64,000 nt of DNA from Streptomyces gilvus (lineage in GTDB: Bacteria > Actinomycetota > Actinomycetes > Streptomycetales > Streptomycetaceae). Of this stretch, positions 7,793-16,276 are shown piece after piece. Numbering within the stretch: the first letter of the stretch is position 1; each line of letters starts with the position of its first letter. The notes beneath the pieces are model-generated. The model worked only from the letters and a program-made list of their open reading frames with translations, made no database searches and was not told where the DNA came from. Both the position numbers and the translations under genes were made by a program. The stretch is taken from contig NZ_JAKWBE010000001.1 of NCBI RefSeq assembly GCF_022513565.1, positions 620,001 to 684,000 of the forward strand, written 5' to 3'.

Positions 7793-9102
7793 GGCAGCTC
7801 CCCGTGGGCGCCGGGGCGGTCCGGGCCGTCCGGTTCGGGTGCGGAGGCCAGTACGGCCACCATCGCGAGCAGCACCCAGAGGAACCGGAAGTGCAGGACC
7901 TCGTAGTACGCGCCTGCCACGGCCAGGCCCGCGAGCCCCGCGACGAGTCCGGCAGGCCGGGGCACCTGGGCGGCGAAACGCGAGCCGGGCGGGGCGCGCA
8001 GGGCTCGGGCGGACCGCCAGGCCGCCGACAGCACCAGGGTCAGCAGGCCGATCACGCCGAGCGGGCCGCGCTCGACGAGGGCCGCGAGATAGTCGTCGTG
8101 GGCTTCCTTGGCGTACGCGAAGTTCTGGTCGGTCAGGAGCTGTTTCGTCGTGCCGGGCCCCGAGCCCGTCAGCCAGTGCTCCTGGTACAGCTGGAGACTC
8201 TCGTGCACCAGGGTGCCCCGCTGCTCGCTGCTCGCCCCGCTGCGGCCCACGGTGTTCACCAGCTCCGTCTGGTTGGACAGCTGGGCCGCGTTCTGCAAGT
8301 GGGCGAGTGGAGCAGCGGTGAGCGCACCGCCCACCGCGAGGGCGATGGCGAGCACCACCGCGACCCCGGCCACCACGCCGCCCTTGCGCCAGGCGGTGTG
8401 CGCGGCGACGAAGACGAGACCTACGCCCAGCATGACGACACCGCCGTTGGACTGGCTGAGCAGCAGGGCCCAGACCAGCATCACGTATCCGAGCCAGCGC
8501 AGCGGCCGGCGGCGCGGGCACCGGGTGGCGTACACCATGAAGAGCGAGACCACCCAGAACGTGGCGGCGTAGTTGGGGTCTCCCAGGGTGAACAGCTTCC
8601 GGTCGCCCTCGGTCGCGGAGATCCCCTCGATCGCGCGGATGTGCGCGAGGCTCCCGACCACCAGGACGGACGCCCAGACCACGGCCGAGTACGCGAACGT
8701 CGCGGTGAACAGGCGCAGGACGCCCGGCCGGCGCGCGAGGTTGTACAGCGCGACGCACCACGCCAGGAGCAGGATCTCCTTGCTCACGTTCATCAGCGAG
8801 GTGCCCGGGAGCGGCCCGGCGAGGCCCGCGAGAGCGCCGCTGAGCAGCATGAGGGCGCCGGCCAGTGTGTAGGGGGCGCCGAGCCGCCGGCCGCAGGTGG
8901 CCGCCCACAGGACGCTCATCAGCACGGTGGCCAAGGTGAACACGTCCACCGGTGAGCTGTTGCCGGGGCCCGCGGGGCGCAGGACCGGCTGGAACACAAG
9001 CGCGACGCAGGCGACGAGGGCCGTGGTGCGGGTGAGCGTCTCGTCCCTGGCGGTGGCCTTGGCCCGCTCGGGCACGAAATCGGCTGCGGTGACGGTGGCC
9101 AT
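7789..9102 (-). CDS. O-antigen ligase/Wzy-type polymerase, integral membrane
   Basis: The protein has 437 residues with about ten to twelve hydrophobic segments and a large extracytoplasmic loop. The loop contains the Wzy_C signature GSGPGTTKQLL...AHDDYLAALVERG. Such proteins join lipid-linked repeat units (Wzy) or ligate glycans to an acceptor (WaaL). As the only such protein beside a flippase and Wzz, it is most likely the polymerase. The ATG at 9102 has a GGAGG site and overlaps the previous stop (TGATG). A longer upstream extension in frame is rejected as a shadow of the kinase gene. Confidence 0.85.
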   Translation of the reverse strand: MATVTAADFVPERAKATARDETLTRTTALVACVALVFQPVLRPAGPGNSSPVDVFTLATVLMSVLWAATCGRRLGAPYTLAGALMLLSGALAGLAGPLPGTSLMNVSKEILLLAWCVALYNLARRPGVLRLFTATFAYSAVVWASVLVVGSLAHIRAIEGISATEGDRKLFTLGDPNYAATFWVVSLFMVYATRCPRRRPLRWLGYVMLVWALLLSQSNGGVVMLGVGLVFVAAHTAWRKGGVVAGVAVVLAIALAVGGALTAAPLAHLQNAAQLSNQTELVNTVGRSGASSEQRGTLVHESLQLYQEHWLTGSGPGTTKQLLTDQNFAYAKEAHDDYLAALVERGPLGVIGLLTLVLSAAWRSARALRAPPGSRFAAQVPRPAGLVAGLAGLAVAGAYYEVLHFRFLWVLLAMVAVLASAPEPDGPDRPGAHGELP

Positions 9103-10352
9103 CAGGCCTCCTCCCTGGTCAGGCGAACGAACGCCTGGACCTGCGCATGGGCGAACTGCGGATCCGTCGCCTCGGCTGCGACGGCCGCCAGCTCCGCCAG
9201 TACGGCGTCCCGCCCGCATGCGGGGGGCAGGCCGAGCCGGCGCAGCGCCGCCGCGAGGAAGCCGCGAACGAGGCGCGGATACCAGCCCGTGCCGTCCAGG
9301 GCGTAGGCCAGGGCTGCCCCCGGCTGCCCGGCGACGAGTCCCGGATGCCCGGGGACCGGGTGGCCCGGCCTGGTGCGGCGGTCGAGGTATTCGCAGTAGG
9401 CCACGACGAACCGCGCGGGATCGGTGAGGGGATTGCCGGCCGTCCTGGCGTGCTCCCAGTCGACGACTCCGGAGACCCGGCCGCCTCGCAGCAGGATGTT
9501 GCCGGGCCAGAAGTCCCCGTGTACGGCGGTCAGCGGGGCCGTGTGCCGTCGCAGCCGGCGGCGCAGCGCGTGCAGTCGCGCCTTCGCCCGCTCACCGTCC
9601 AGGCGCAGGTCCAGGACCGCGGCCGCACCGGAGGCGAGATCCAGCGGGGCCCGCTCGCCGGCGGTGGCCGACTGCAGCGCTGCCAGCCAGTCCGCCGCCG
9701 CGGTGAAGTCGGCGCGCACCGGGGCGGGTCGTGCGGTGTGTCCTGGGCGGTGGTAGGCGACCAGCATCGGCACGCCCGGCATGGCCGTCGTCGCCAGCGC
9801 CGGCCGACCCAAGTGGTGCAGCAGGCTCACCGCGGCGGGCACGGTGGGTCGGGTTTCGCCCAGCGGGAGCGTTGCCATGGCCCGCAGCTGCTCGGCCTCG
9901 CGGATGAGGCCCGGCACGCCGCCGGCACCCGTCGGGACCTTCACGGCCAGCGCGGGCAGCTCCGCATCGGGCGGGAACAGCAGCAGGACGAGACGGGCGT
10001 CCGGATCGTGGCTGTGGTCCAGGAGCACGAGGGGACCGGCAGCGAGCAGGCGGCCCATGTCGCTCTGCGCGGTGCCCGTCGGCGTGGGCTCCTGACCCGG
10101 ACCTGGAACCCGCAGCCGCGGCACACAGCGCCGTGCCCCCGGAACGGCCAGCGCCGCGCGGGCGGCCGGATACACCCACCCCGGCAGGGACGGTGGTACG
10201 GCCAGCAGTGACTCACGCACGTACGACAGCACCGGCGCCCGGTCCTCGGCGACCACGACGGGGTGCCGCCGCGACGGCAGAGTGACGTATCGCCGCCCCG
10301 GCGGCAGGAGTTCGCGCCACATCCGGTCCCGGGGCGGTGCCGTGGCGGTCAT
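9102..10352 (-). CDS. APH-fold phosphotransferase in polysaccharide operon
   Basis: The protein has 416 residues. The C-terminal half has the aminoglycoside/choline kinase catalytic loop HGDFWPGNILL and the metal-binding VVDWEHA. A preceding LLFPPDAELPALAVKVP strand may carry the ATP-anchoring lysine. The ~110-residue N-terminal part is unlike APH proteins I know. Both catalytic Asp residues are present, so it should be an active small-molecule kinase. In this setting it may phosphorylate a sugar, polyol or lipid precursor; nothing suggests antibiotic resistance. It overlaps the RtcB-like stop by four bases and the ligase start by one. Confidence 0.78.
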   Translation of the reverse strand: MTATAPPRDRMWRELLPPGRRYVTLPSRRHPVVVAEDRAPVLSYVRESLLAVPPSLPGWVYPAARAALAVPGARRCVPRLRVPGPGQEPTPTGTAQSDMGRLLAAGPLVLLDHSHDPDARLVLLLFPPDAELPALAVKVPTGAGGVPGLIREAEQLRAMATLPLGETRPTVPAAVSLLHHLGRPALATTAMPGVPMLVAYHRPGHTARPAPVRADFTAAADWLAALQSATAGERAPLDLASGAAAVLDLRLDGERAKARLHALRRRLRRHTAPLTAVHGDFWPGNILLRGGRVSGVVDWEHARTAGNPLTDPARFVVAYCEYLDRRTRPGHPVPGHPGLVAGQPGAALAYALDGTGWYPRLVRGFLAAALRRLGLPPACGRDAVLAELAAVAAEATDPQFAHAQVQAFVRLTREEA

Positions 10353-11788
10353 GACAGCACCGCGAAGGGCCTGAGCCGGGCGACCGGCCGCACCAGGCCG
10401 TTGCCCGAGAGGATGGCGACCGCCGCGTCGACCCCGGCGTCGTCGAGCTGGGGCACGTTGCGCGGGGTGGCCCGGTCGTAGGTGAAGCGCATGGTGTGCC
10501 GGTGGCGGGGATCCGGTCCGCTGCGGCCGCTGCGTTCGAACTCACTGATGATGCTGCCGGTTCCGTGGCATGCGGTGTAGAGGCTGCGGCCGGCCTGCGG
10601 CGCCGGGACGCACAGGAACGACGAGGTGCGGTTGGTGCCGGGAACCAGCAGGGGCTGACCGGTCTGCGCGAAGGCGGGGTGGCCTGCCATCAGCTCCGGG
10701 GTCCAGGCCCTCGCCGCGTTGTGCCGGTGCACGAACGCCGGTGCGCCGTCCACGAGTTCCTCGTAGACGGAGTTGTGCGGTGAGTCCACCACGAGCCGCA
10801 GGCCGGCCCCGAAGGCGACCCGGGCGAAGGACCGCAGCGCGGCGTACGTGGCCAGCCGGTAGGCGAAGCCGTAGTTCATGGACAGCCGCTGGGCGAGCAG
10901 GACCCGGCGTCCCTCGTCACCCTCGATCGGCACCGAGGGGCAGCCGTGCCGGAAGTACGCCGTGTAGCGCTGTCGGGCCTCGGGCAGGCCGCCGGGCCTG
11001 AGCAGATGCGACAGCGGTTTCTGCACCGCCATCTCCGCGCGCAGCAGCCGGGAGGCCGCCTGACGTCGTGCGTACAGCTCGCCGATCTGGCCGGTCAGCA
11101 CACCGCCGCCGTTGTGGAACTGCAGGGTCACCTGCCCCTGGTGCACGCCGAGCCGGTCGGCGATCTCCGGCTCCAGCACTTCCTCGACCTCCTGGAGTTC
11201 CAGGAAGTGCGTGCTCGGGCCGATGCCGCCGAACCGGAGCCGGGCCAGCTGCACACAGATCCAGGGCAGTTCACGACGGGCGCGGCGGGCGCCGCCGTAC
11301 TCCTCCACCGGCAGATGTCCGAACTCCTCGATCCGCTCGATGTCGGCCGCGTCGATGCCGAACCGCTCGGCGGCGAACGGCGCGCCCTCGACGGCGGCCC
11401 GCAGCACTTCGGAGCGGGACAGCTCGAACTTCCAGCGCGGCGGGTCGGGGTACCGCTGCCTGACCCGCCGGTAGAACTCCTCGACGGCGGCCCGTGAGGG
11501 CCGTGGCACGTCGAGGACGGCGAGTGCCATGCCGCAGTTCAGCGCCGCGTCGGTGAGGGAGGGCCTGATCGCTCCCCGGGTGGCCACCGCGATGCTCGAC
11601 GGCATCTCCGACTTGCCCTTGTGGCAGAAGTCGGGCAGCACTACCGGCGCGGCCGCCAGATCCGCGGTCTCGGTGCCTCGGCGGACCCGGTCGAGCAGCG
11701 TCGGGTCCGCCGGGGCCTCGGCACTGTCGAACACGGTGAGGTCGGCACGGGACTTGTCGGCCGGGCCGGTGATGATGTCGACATGCAC
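10349..11788 (-). CDS. Divergent RtcB-like protein in polysaccharide operon
   Basis: The protein has 479 residues and a GTG start with GAGGAG five bases upstream. It matches the RtcB RNA ligase scaffold along its length: PDFCHKGKS (52-60), NCGM around Cys85, STHFLELQEVEE with His194, FHNGGG with His225, DSPHNSVYEEL with His338, HRHNAARAW (354-362), PGTNRTSS (383-390) and CHGTGS with His408, the position of the guanylylated His. Departures are marked: the Asp of DxxC is Ala82, HGAGR is HGTGS, and the usual RKGA block is RHNA. It may have a different nucleotidyl-transfer or ligation role. The relation to RtcB is clear to me; the activity is unknown. Confidence 0.72.
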   Translation of the reverse strand: MHVDIITGPADKSRADLTVFDSAEAPADPTLLDRVRRGTETADLAAAPVVLPDFCHKGKSEMPSSIAVATRGAIRPSLTDAALNCGMALAVLDVPRPSRAAVEEFYRRVRQRYPDPPRWKFELSRSEVLRAAVEGAPFAAERFGIDAADIERIEEFGHLPVEEYGGARRARRELPWICVQLARLRFGGIGPSTHFLELQEVEEVLEPEIADRLGVHQGQVTLQFHNGGGVLTGQIGELYARRQAASRLLRAEMAVQKPLSHLLRPGGLPEARQRYTAYFRHGCPSVPIEGDEGRRVLLAQRLSMNYGFAYRLATYAALRSFARVAFGAGLRLVVDSPHNSVYEELVDGAPAFVHRHNAARAWTPELMAGHPAFAQTGQPLLVPGTNRTSSFLCVPAPQAGRSLYTACHGTGSIISEFERSGRSGPDPRHRHTMRFTYDRATPRNVPQLDDAGVDAAVAILSGNGLVRPVARLRPFAVLS

Positions 11789-11802
11789 GGGGACTCCTCG
11801 GT

Positions 11803-12936
11803 TCAGGACAGTCGGACTGGTCGGGTGTACGCGGAGGTCAGCTCCTCGCCCAGCGCCTTGACGCTGAACGCGTCACCGATCCGGGTACGCGCCTCGGCGG
11901 CCAGCCGGGCCGCCTCCAGCGGGTGGTCCAGCAGATGAGCGATCGCGGGAGCGAGCAGATCGGGCCGCTGAGGGGGAACGAGCAACCCCGTCCGACCCGG
12001 AACGACCACGTCGGGGACGGCGTTGACGGCCGTGGCCACGACGGGGACGCCGGTGGCCATCGCCTCGACTATGGCCACCGGGAGCCCCTCGTAGCGGCTC
12101 GGCAGGGCGAAGACGTCGAACGCCGGCAGCAGGTCCGGGACATCGGAGCGCTCTCCGGTGAACACCATCGAGACCCGCTCGCGAATGGCCAACTCCCTGA
12201 CCTTTTCCGCCAGTTCTCCGCCGCCGATCCACACCCCGGTCAGCCCGGGCCGGTTCAGTACCGCCAAGGCGCGGACGAACGTCTCGGGGTTCTTCTGGTA
12301 GGCGAGCCGCCCGACGGCACCCACCACCGGGCCGGGGCCGGCCAGGCCGAGTGCCTCGCGGGCCAGGGCGCGTGTGGCCGGTGTCCTGGCCGGTGCGTCG
12401 AGGTCCACCGGAACGCCGATGGTGCGTACGCGTTCGGGGGACACCAGGCCGCGACGCACCACCTCGACCGACACGGCCGTGCCCACGCACAGCGCCACGT
12501 CGGTGAAGCGGCCCATCCGCCGCTCGATCGCGATGTACGCGGCGCGTCGCGCAGCGGACTCGAACTCGTGGTAGGGCAGCCCGTGGAACGTGTGGACGAC
12601 GCGGGGCACCCCCGTCCGGTGCGCCGCCAGCCGCCCGAGTGTTCCCGCCTTCGCGCTGTGCGTGTGGACGACGTCGAAGCCGCGACGCGCGAAGAGGCGG
12701 GTGAGCCGGTACAGCGCGCGCAGGTCGTCGCCGGGGGCGATGGGTGAGCGCAGCGCGGGCTCGACGACCGTTTCGATGCCGGACTCGGAGGCGAGGCCGA
12801 GCAGCCGGTCTCCGCTTCCGGTGATGATCGTCGTGCGGTGGGCGGCCGGGTCCAGGGCCTGCGCGCCGCGCAGGGCGACGATGCCGGCTCCCGCCTCGAA
12901 CCGGGTGATCACGGTGGCCACGTGCAGCGCGGTCAT
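11803..12936 (-). CDS. GT4 family glycosyltransferase
   Basis: The protein has 377 residues in a GT-B fold. The N-terminal acceptor domain has HTHSAKAGTLGRLAA and HTFHGLPYH. The C-terminal donor domain has VGRLAYQKNPE and the EX7E motif within EGLPVAIVEAMATGVPVV. It transfers an NDP-activated sugar to the lipid-linked intermediate on the cytoplasmic side. It is the only classical glycosyltransferase in the operon, which implies either a very short repeat unit or additional transferases encoded elsewhere. The ATG at 12936 overlaps the preceding stop by four bases; 14 bp separate its stop from the RtcB-like start. Confidence 0.9.
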   Translation of the reverse strand: MTALHVATVITRFEAGAGIVALRGAQALDPAAHRTTIITGSGDRLLGLASESGIETVVEPALRSPIAPGDDLRALYRLTRLFARRGFDVVHTHSAKAGTLGRLAAHRTGVPRVVHTFHGLPYHEFESAARRAAYIAIERRMGRFTDVALCVGTAVSVEVVRRGLVSPERVRTIGVPVDLDAPARTPATRALAREALGLAGPGPVVGAVGRLAYQKNPETFVRALAVLNRPGLTGVWIGGGELAEKVRELAIRERVSMVFTGERSDVPDLLPAFDVFALPSRYEGLPVAIVEAMATGVPVVATAVNAVPDVVVPGRTGLLVPPQRPDLLAPAIAHLLDHPLEAARLAAEARTRIGDAFSVKALGEELTSAYTRPVRLS

Positions 12937-13928
12937 GGCAGTGCCTCCGCCTTCTCGGGAGCCTCTGCGATGAGGCGGTACAGCGTGGCGAGCCCCTCCT
13001 CCGGCCGGTCGCCGAGCACGAGTTCGTGTGCCGGCAGCCGCCGGGCCATGGTCTGAGCCACGGCTTCGATCGGCGGATGGGCCGGCCCCTGGCCGGTGCC
13101 CAGCGCGAGGGTGGCCGCGAAGGGCCAGTAACGGCGCAGCTCTCCGGCCATGTACGTGCCGGCGACCAGGCTGCGGGCGGCGTCCGCGGCAGCCAGAGGG
13201 CGCACCGCAGGACGTCCGGAGATCCTTCTGCGCAGAACCACCAGCCGGTCCGGGAGCAGGGCGTCCACCCGTCCGGGCAAGGAGCGCTCGGTACGCCCGT
13301 GGGCCATGTGCCGGCCTCCGCCGCCTTCGATGCGCATGGGCTCCACGAGTCCGTGAACCGTCCGGCCGTCGGTGACGCACACGTTGTCGGAACACGTGTG
13401 CTCACCGGACGCCACGGCGCCCAGCAGCAGCGTCGACCTGCCCGTCCCGCCGGGTCCGGCCAGCAACGGCACGGATGCACCGACCGTCACGGCGGAGGCG
13501 TGCATCGGTACCCGTCCGCGGCAGCCGGCCCACCACAGCGCCGGATACTGCAGCAGCGCGGCCCGGGCCAGGAGGTGGAAGCGCGAGCGCAACAGGCGGG
13601 CGGCCACGTGCTCCCGCACGGGGGGACGCCACCGGGCCTCCACCCGCAGGTGGTCGGTGGCGACCAGCCGCAGGTCGAAGCCGCTGCCGCAGGCGTTGAA
13701 CAGCACCACCACGCCGTTTCGGGCGTAGGCGCCACGGGTGAGCGGCGCCCAGCCGCGGGTGTCGAAGGGGGTGCGCTGCGGCTGCACGACGACGTGTACG
13801 TCACAGGGACGTCCGTCGGCCGGCTGCCAGCCACCGGCGCCGCCTTCGGTCAGCAGCCGGGAGAAGGGGGCCCGGTGGTGGCAGTCGAGCAGGAGCCGTT
13901 CCCCTGCCTGGACCAGCATGGCGCCCAT
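12933..13928 (-). CDS. HPr kinase-like P-loop protein with Arg in Walker A
   Basis: The protein has 331 residues. The middle section PMHASAVTVGASVPLLAGPGG...ST has the strand and P-loop arrangement of HPr kinase/phosphorylase-like proteins (HASAV before the loop). The loop reads GPGGTGRST (158-166), so the invariant Walker A lysine is Arg (codon AGG). Further acidic and glycine motifs follow (GEHTCSDNVCVTDG). HPrK-like proteins occur in peptide-modification and cell-envelope clusters with unknown substrates. It overlaps both neighbours (ATGA and TGATG), so it should be made in step with Wzz. A phosphorylation role in export control is possible, but the substitution makes activity doubtful. 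Confidence 0.65.
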   Translation of the reverse strand: MGAMLVQAGERLLLDCHHRAPFSRLLTEGGAGGWQPADGRPCDVHVVVQPQRTPFDTRGWAPLTRGAYARNGVVVLFNACGSGFDLRLVATDHLRVEARWRPPVREHVAARLLRSRFHLLARAALLQYPALWWAGCRGRVPMHASAVTVGASVPLLAGPGGTGRSTLLLGAVASGEHTCSDNVCVTDGRTVHGLVEPMRIEGGGGRHMAHGRTERSLPGRVDALLPDRLVVLRRRISGRPAVRPLAAADAARSLVAGTYMAGELRRYWPFAATLALGTGQGPAHPPIEAVAQTMARRLPAHELVLGDRPEEGLATLYRLIAEAPEKAEALP

Positions 13929-15361
13929 CAGTCGCCGTCCGATCCCGTGAACTTGGCGGAGCGGTCCTGACGCCGTGGCCGGGCGGGGTCGCCCAGGACG
14001 CCGATGACAGGCCAGCCGGTCGTCGCCGCGAGGTTGCGCACCCGGCGCAGCTCCGTGTACGGCGGAAGCTCGGGCTCCACCGCGACCAGTACATGACCGG
14101 CGCCGTCGGCGATGTCGTTCACCTGGTGCAGCGCACGTACCCGAACCGGCGCGACCCTGGGCCGGTTCGCGGCGGCGACCCGGGTGAGGCGCTCCGTCAC
14201 GACCGAGCCCTCGTGGACCTCCGAATCCGATCCGGCAGCCGAGGCCGCGAGCCGGCCGCCGTTGCTCCCGGCGGTGGCCTCGTGGTTCTGGGCGAGCGTC
14301 CCGGTGCCTGCCGTACGCGGACCGGCCGCTCGGCTGTGACGCAGCCCGGTACCCGCGGGATGGCTGTCGACCCGTGCGAGCCGCTGCTCCAGCTCTTCGG
14401 CGAGGCCGGCCAGACGCGCCTCGCCGCCGGGCCCGGTCAGCACCACGACTCGTGCCTCGGCGCGGGCCACGGCCCGCCCCAGTGCGAGAACGGTCTCGGC
14501 TTCGATCGCGGGACCGGTGCCGGCCTTGCGGGTCCTGCGGGTGGGCTCGGGAAGGCGGCCCAGCACCGGAGCGTCGAGTTCCCGGCCGAAAGCGTGCGGG
14601 CCGCCCACGCGCGGTCGTACCGCCTCCAGCAGGGTCGCCATCAGCAGTCCGGCCACCAGCCCGATCGCCCCTGCCAGGGCCAGGTCGTTGGCGGCCAGCC
14701 GGGGTGCCGGCGCCGCGTCACTGGCCGAGGACAGCAGCGAGCCCGTACGGTCGCCCAGACCCGCGGCCTGGGCGCCGCGCAGGGAGCCCTGGATGTCGAG
14801 GATCTGCTGGTCCAGGGAGCCGAGCTGGGCGGTGAGCCGTCCCGAGTCCGCCGCGTTCTTGGCGCTCGGCAGCTGTGAGGCCACGCGGACCCGTTGCGCC
14901 TGGAGCGCGTGCTCGCGGTCGGTCAGCTGGGTCACCAGCAGGTTTCCGGAGCCGTTGAGGAAGCTCACGAGCTGCTCCGACAGGGAGCCCGCGAGTTTCT
15001 CCGCCGTCCGTGGATTGCGGTCAGTGACCTTGACGGTGAACACGGAGGAGCCGCCGAGCCGGGAGACCGTGGTCTCACGGGCCACCTCGGTCCTGCCGCG
15101 GTCGGTGACGTGTACCTGCTTCAGAGCCGGGCCGATGACCGAACCGCTGGTGACGACGGCCTTCACACGGCTCAGCATGGCGTTGGCCTCGACGTCGGTC
15201 GTGGGCAGTGTGGCGGATGCCTGGACGCGTGCCTTGGAAACGTACATCCGTGCGTTGCCGGCTTCGAGTGCGCCCACGACGAGCATCGGCAGGAGGATGC
15301 AGACCGCCAGAAGCCGCCAGTGACCGCCGAGTACGCGGCGCAGAGCTTCGTTGAATTCCAT
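13928..15361 (-). CDS. Wzz-like polysaccharide co-polymerase, first gene of the operon
   Basis: The protein has 477 residues. TM1 is at about residues 17-36, followed by an extracytoplasmic domain with helical Gln/Leu-rich stretches (about 110-215) and TM2 at about 228-248. The C-terminal cytoplasmic domain (about 250-477) resembles the bacterial tyrosine kinase position but has no Walker A motif. Such proteins set chain length and help export in Wzx/Wzy systems. It starts the minus-strand operon, with the divergent lipoprotein gene 81 bp away, so the promoter must lie in 15362-15442 (AT-rich stretch around 15370-15400). A kinase partner may be encoded elsewhere. Confidence 0.8.
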   Translation of the reverse strand: MEFNEALRRVLGGHWRLLAVCILLPMLVVGALEAGNARMYVSKARVQASATLPTTDVEANAMLSRVKAVVTSGSVIGPALKQVHVTDRGRTEVARETTVSRLGGSSVFTVKVTDRNPRTAEKLAGSLSEQLVSFLNGSGNLLVTQLTDREHALQAQRVRVASQLPSAKNAADSGRLTAQLGSLDQQILDIQGSLRGAQAAGLGDRTGSLLSSASDAAPAPRLAANDLALAGAIGLVAGLLMATLLEAVRPRVGGPHAFGRELDAPVLGRLPEPTRRTRKAGTGPAIEAETVLALGRAVARAEARVVVLTGPGGEARLAGLAEELEQRLARVDSHPAGTGLRHSRAAGPRTAGTGTLAQNHEATAGSNGGRLAASAAGSDSEVHEGSVVTERLTRVAAANRPRVAPVRVRALHQVNDIADGAGHVLVAVEPELPPYTELRRVRNLAATTGWPVIGVLGDPARPRRQDRSAKFTGSDGD

Positions 15362-15442
15362 CGCATATCCTCATTAAGATCGCGAACAGTTGCATAGTGG
15401 GACTACGGGGATCTTCAGTGCGGTTCAGTGCCCGGAGGAGAC

Positions 15443-16276
15443 ATGCCGATGGCCGGCCTCGACACCCGCCGCGGACAGCGGCGGAGACTCCGGGCGATCT
15501 TCTCGACCGGTCTTCTGCTGGCGGCCACGGTCTCGTGTGGCCACGAGAAGTCCGCACGGCCGTTCCTCTCCGTGGCGCTCAACACCACGGATCCGGTCAC
15601 GGCGCGCTACGGCTACTCGCTGATCGACGTGACCCCGGAGCGGGTCTCGAAGATCACCAACGATCAGCGCGCCCTGGTCTGGCTCGGCGGGTACGACAAG
15701 GTGCGCTGCGTCTGGAACTGGAGTGACGCGGAGGTCCGGCAGCGTTTCTCGCGCTACGACCTGGCCCGCTCCTCCCGGATCGTCGGATACTTCGTGGCGG
15801 ACGAGCCCAACACCGACCTCAACTGTCCCGGTGCCGCGGCCGACGTGCGTGAGCGGTCGGCGCTGGTACGCTCCCTCGACCCGGACCACCGCCGTTTCAC
15901 GCTGGTGAACGTGGACGATCCGCGTCAGTTCGCGTCGTTCCGCGGCACGACGGACGTGATGAGCGTCGACGTGTATCCCTGCCTGGTCGGCAAGCCGTGC
16001 GACTGGGCGCTGATCCCGCGGGCCCTGCAGGCGTTGCGCAAGGCGGGGGTCACCCGTTACATGGGCATGCTCCAGGCGTTCTCGTACCAGCAGTGGCGCT
16101 GGCCGACGGCGGCCGAGCTGACCGGGATGATCGCGCAGTGGCAGCGCTCCGACTGGCAGGGGCAGCTGACGTTCTCGTGGCAGTACAAGGGCGGCAGACT
16201 GGCCGACCACCCGGAGTTGCTCCGTGTGCTGAAGAGACTCAACGACGCACCGCATGAGCTGTTTCCGCTTCCGTGA
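15443..16276 (+). CDS. Lipoprotein with glycosidase-like (TIM-barrel) character
   Basis: The protein has 277 residues from the ATG at 15443, four bases after GGAGG; ATG 15449 and GTG 15428 are alternatives in the same frame. A basic start, a hydrophobic stretch and Cys within TVSCGH suggest a type II signal peptide and membrane anchoring. The mature part has VGYFVADEP, DVMSVDVYPC and FSWQYKGG, reminiscent of barrel hydrolases in which acidic residues follow beta strands. I do not recognise an exact family. Divergent from the polysaccharide operon, it may process the polymer outside the cell. Its last 38 bp overlap the converging CapD-like gene. Confidence 0.68.
   Translation: MPMAGLDTRRGQRRRLRAIFSTGLLLAATVSCGHEKSARPFLSVALNTTDPVTARYGYSLIDVTPERVSKITNDQRALVWLGGYDKVRCVWNWSDAEVRQRFSRYDLARSSRIVGYFVADEPNTDLNCPGAAADVRERSALVRSLDPDHRRFTLVNVDDPRQFASFRGTTDVMSVDVYPCLVGKPCDWALIPRALQALRKAGVTRYMGMLQAFSYQQWRWPTAAELTGMIAQWQRSDWQGQLTFSWQYKGGRLADHPELLRVLKRLNDAPHELFPLP

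Noticed and set aside
7793..8908. N-terminal extension of the flippase frame
   Set aside because: The extension is Arg/Pro/Gly rich and overlaps the Wzy/ligase gene; the ATG at 7792 with ATGA overlap fits the operon pattern.
9102..10352. APH-fold protein as an aminoglycoside-resistance gene
   Set aside because: It has an unrelated N-terminal region and is locked inside a polysaccharide operon; the fold is used for many small-molecule kinases.
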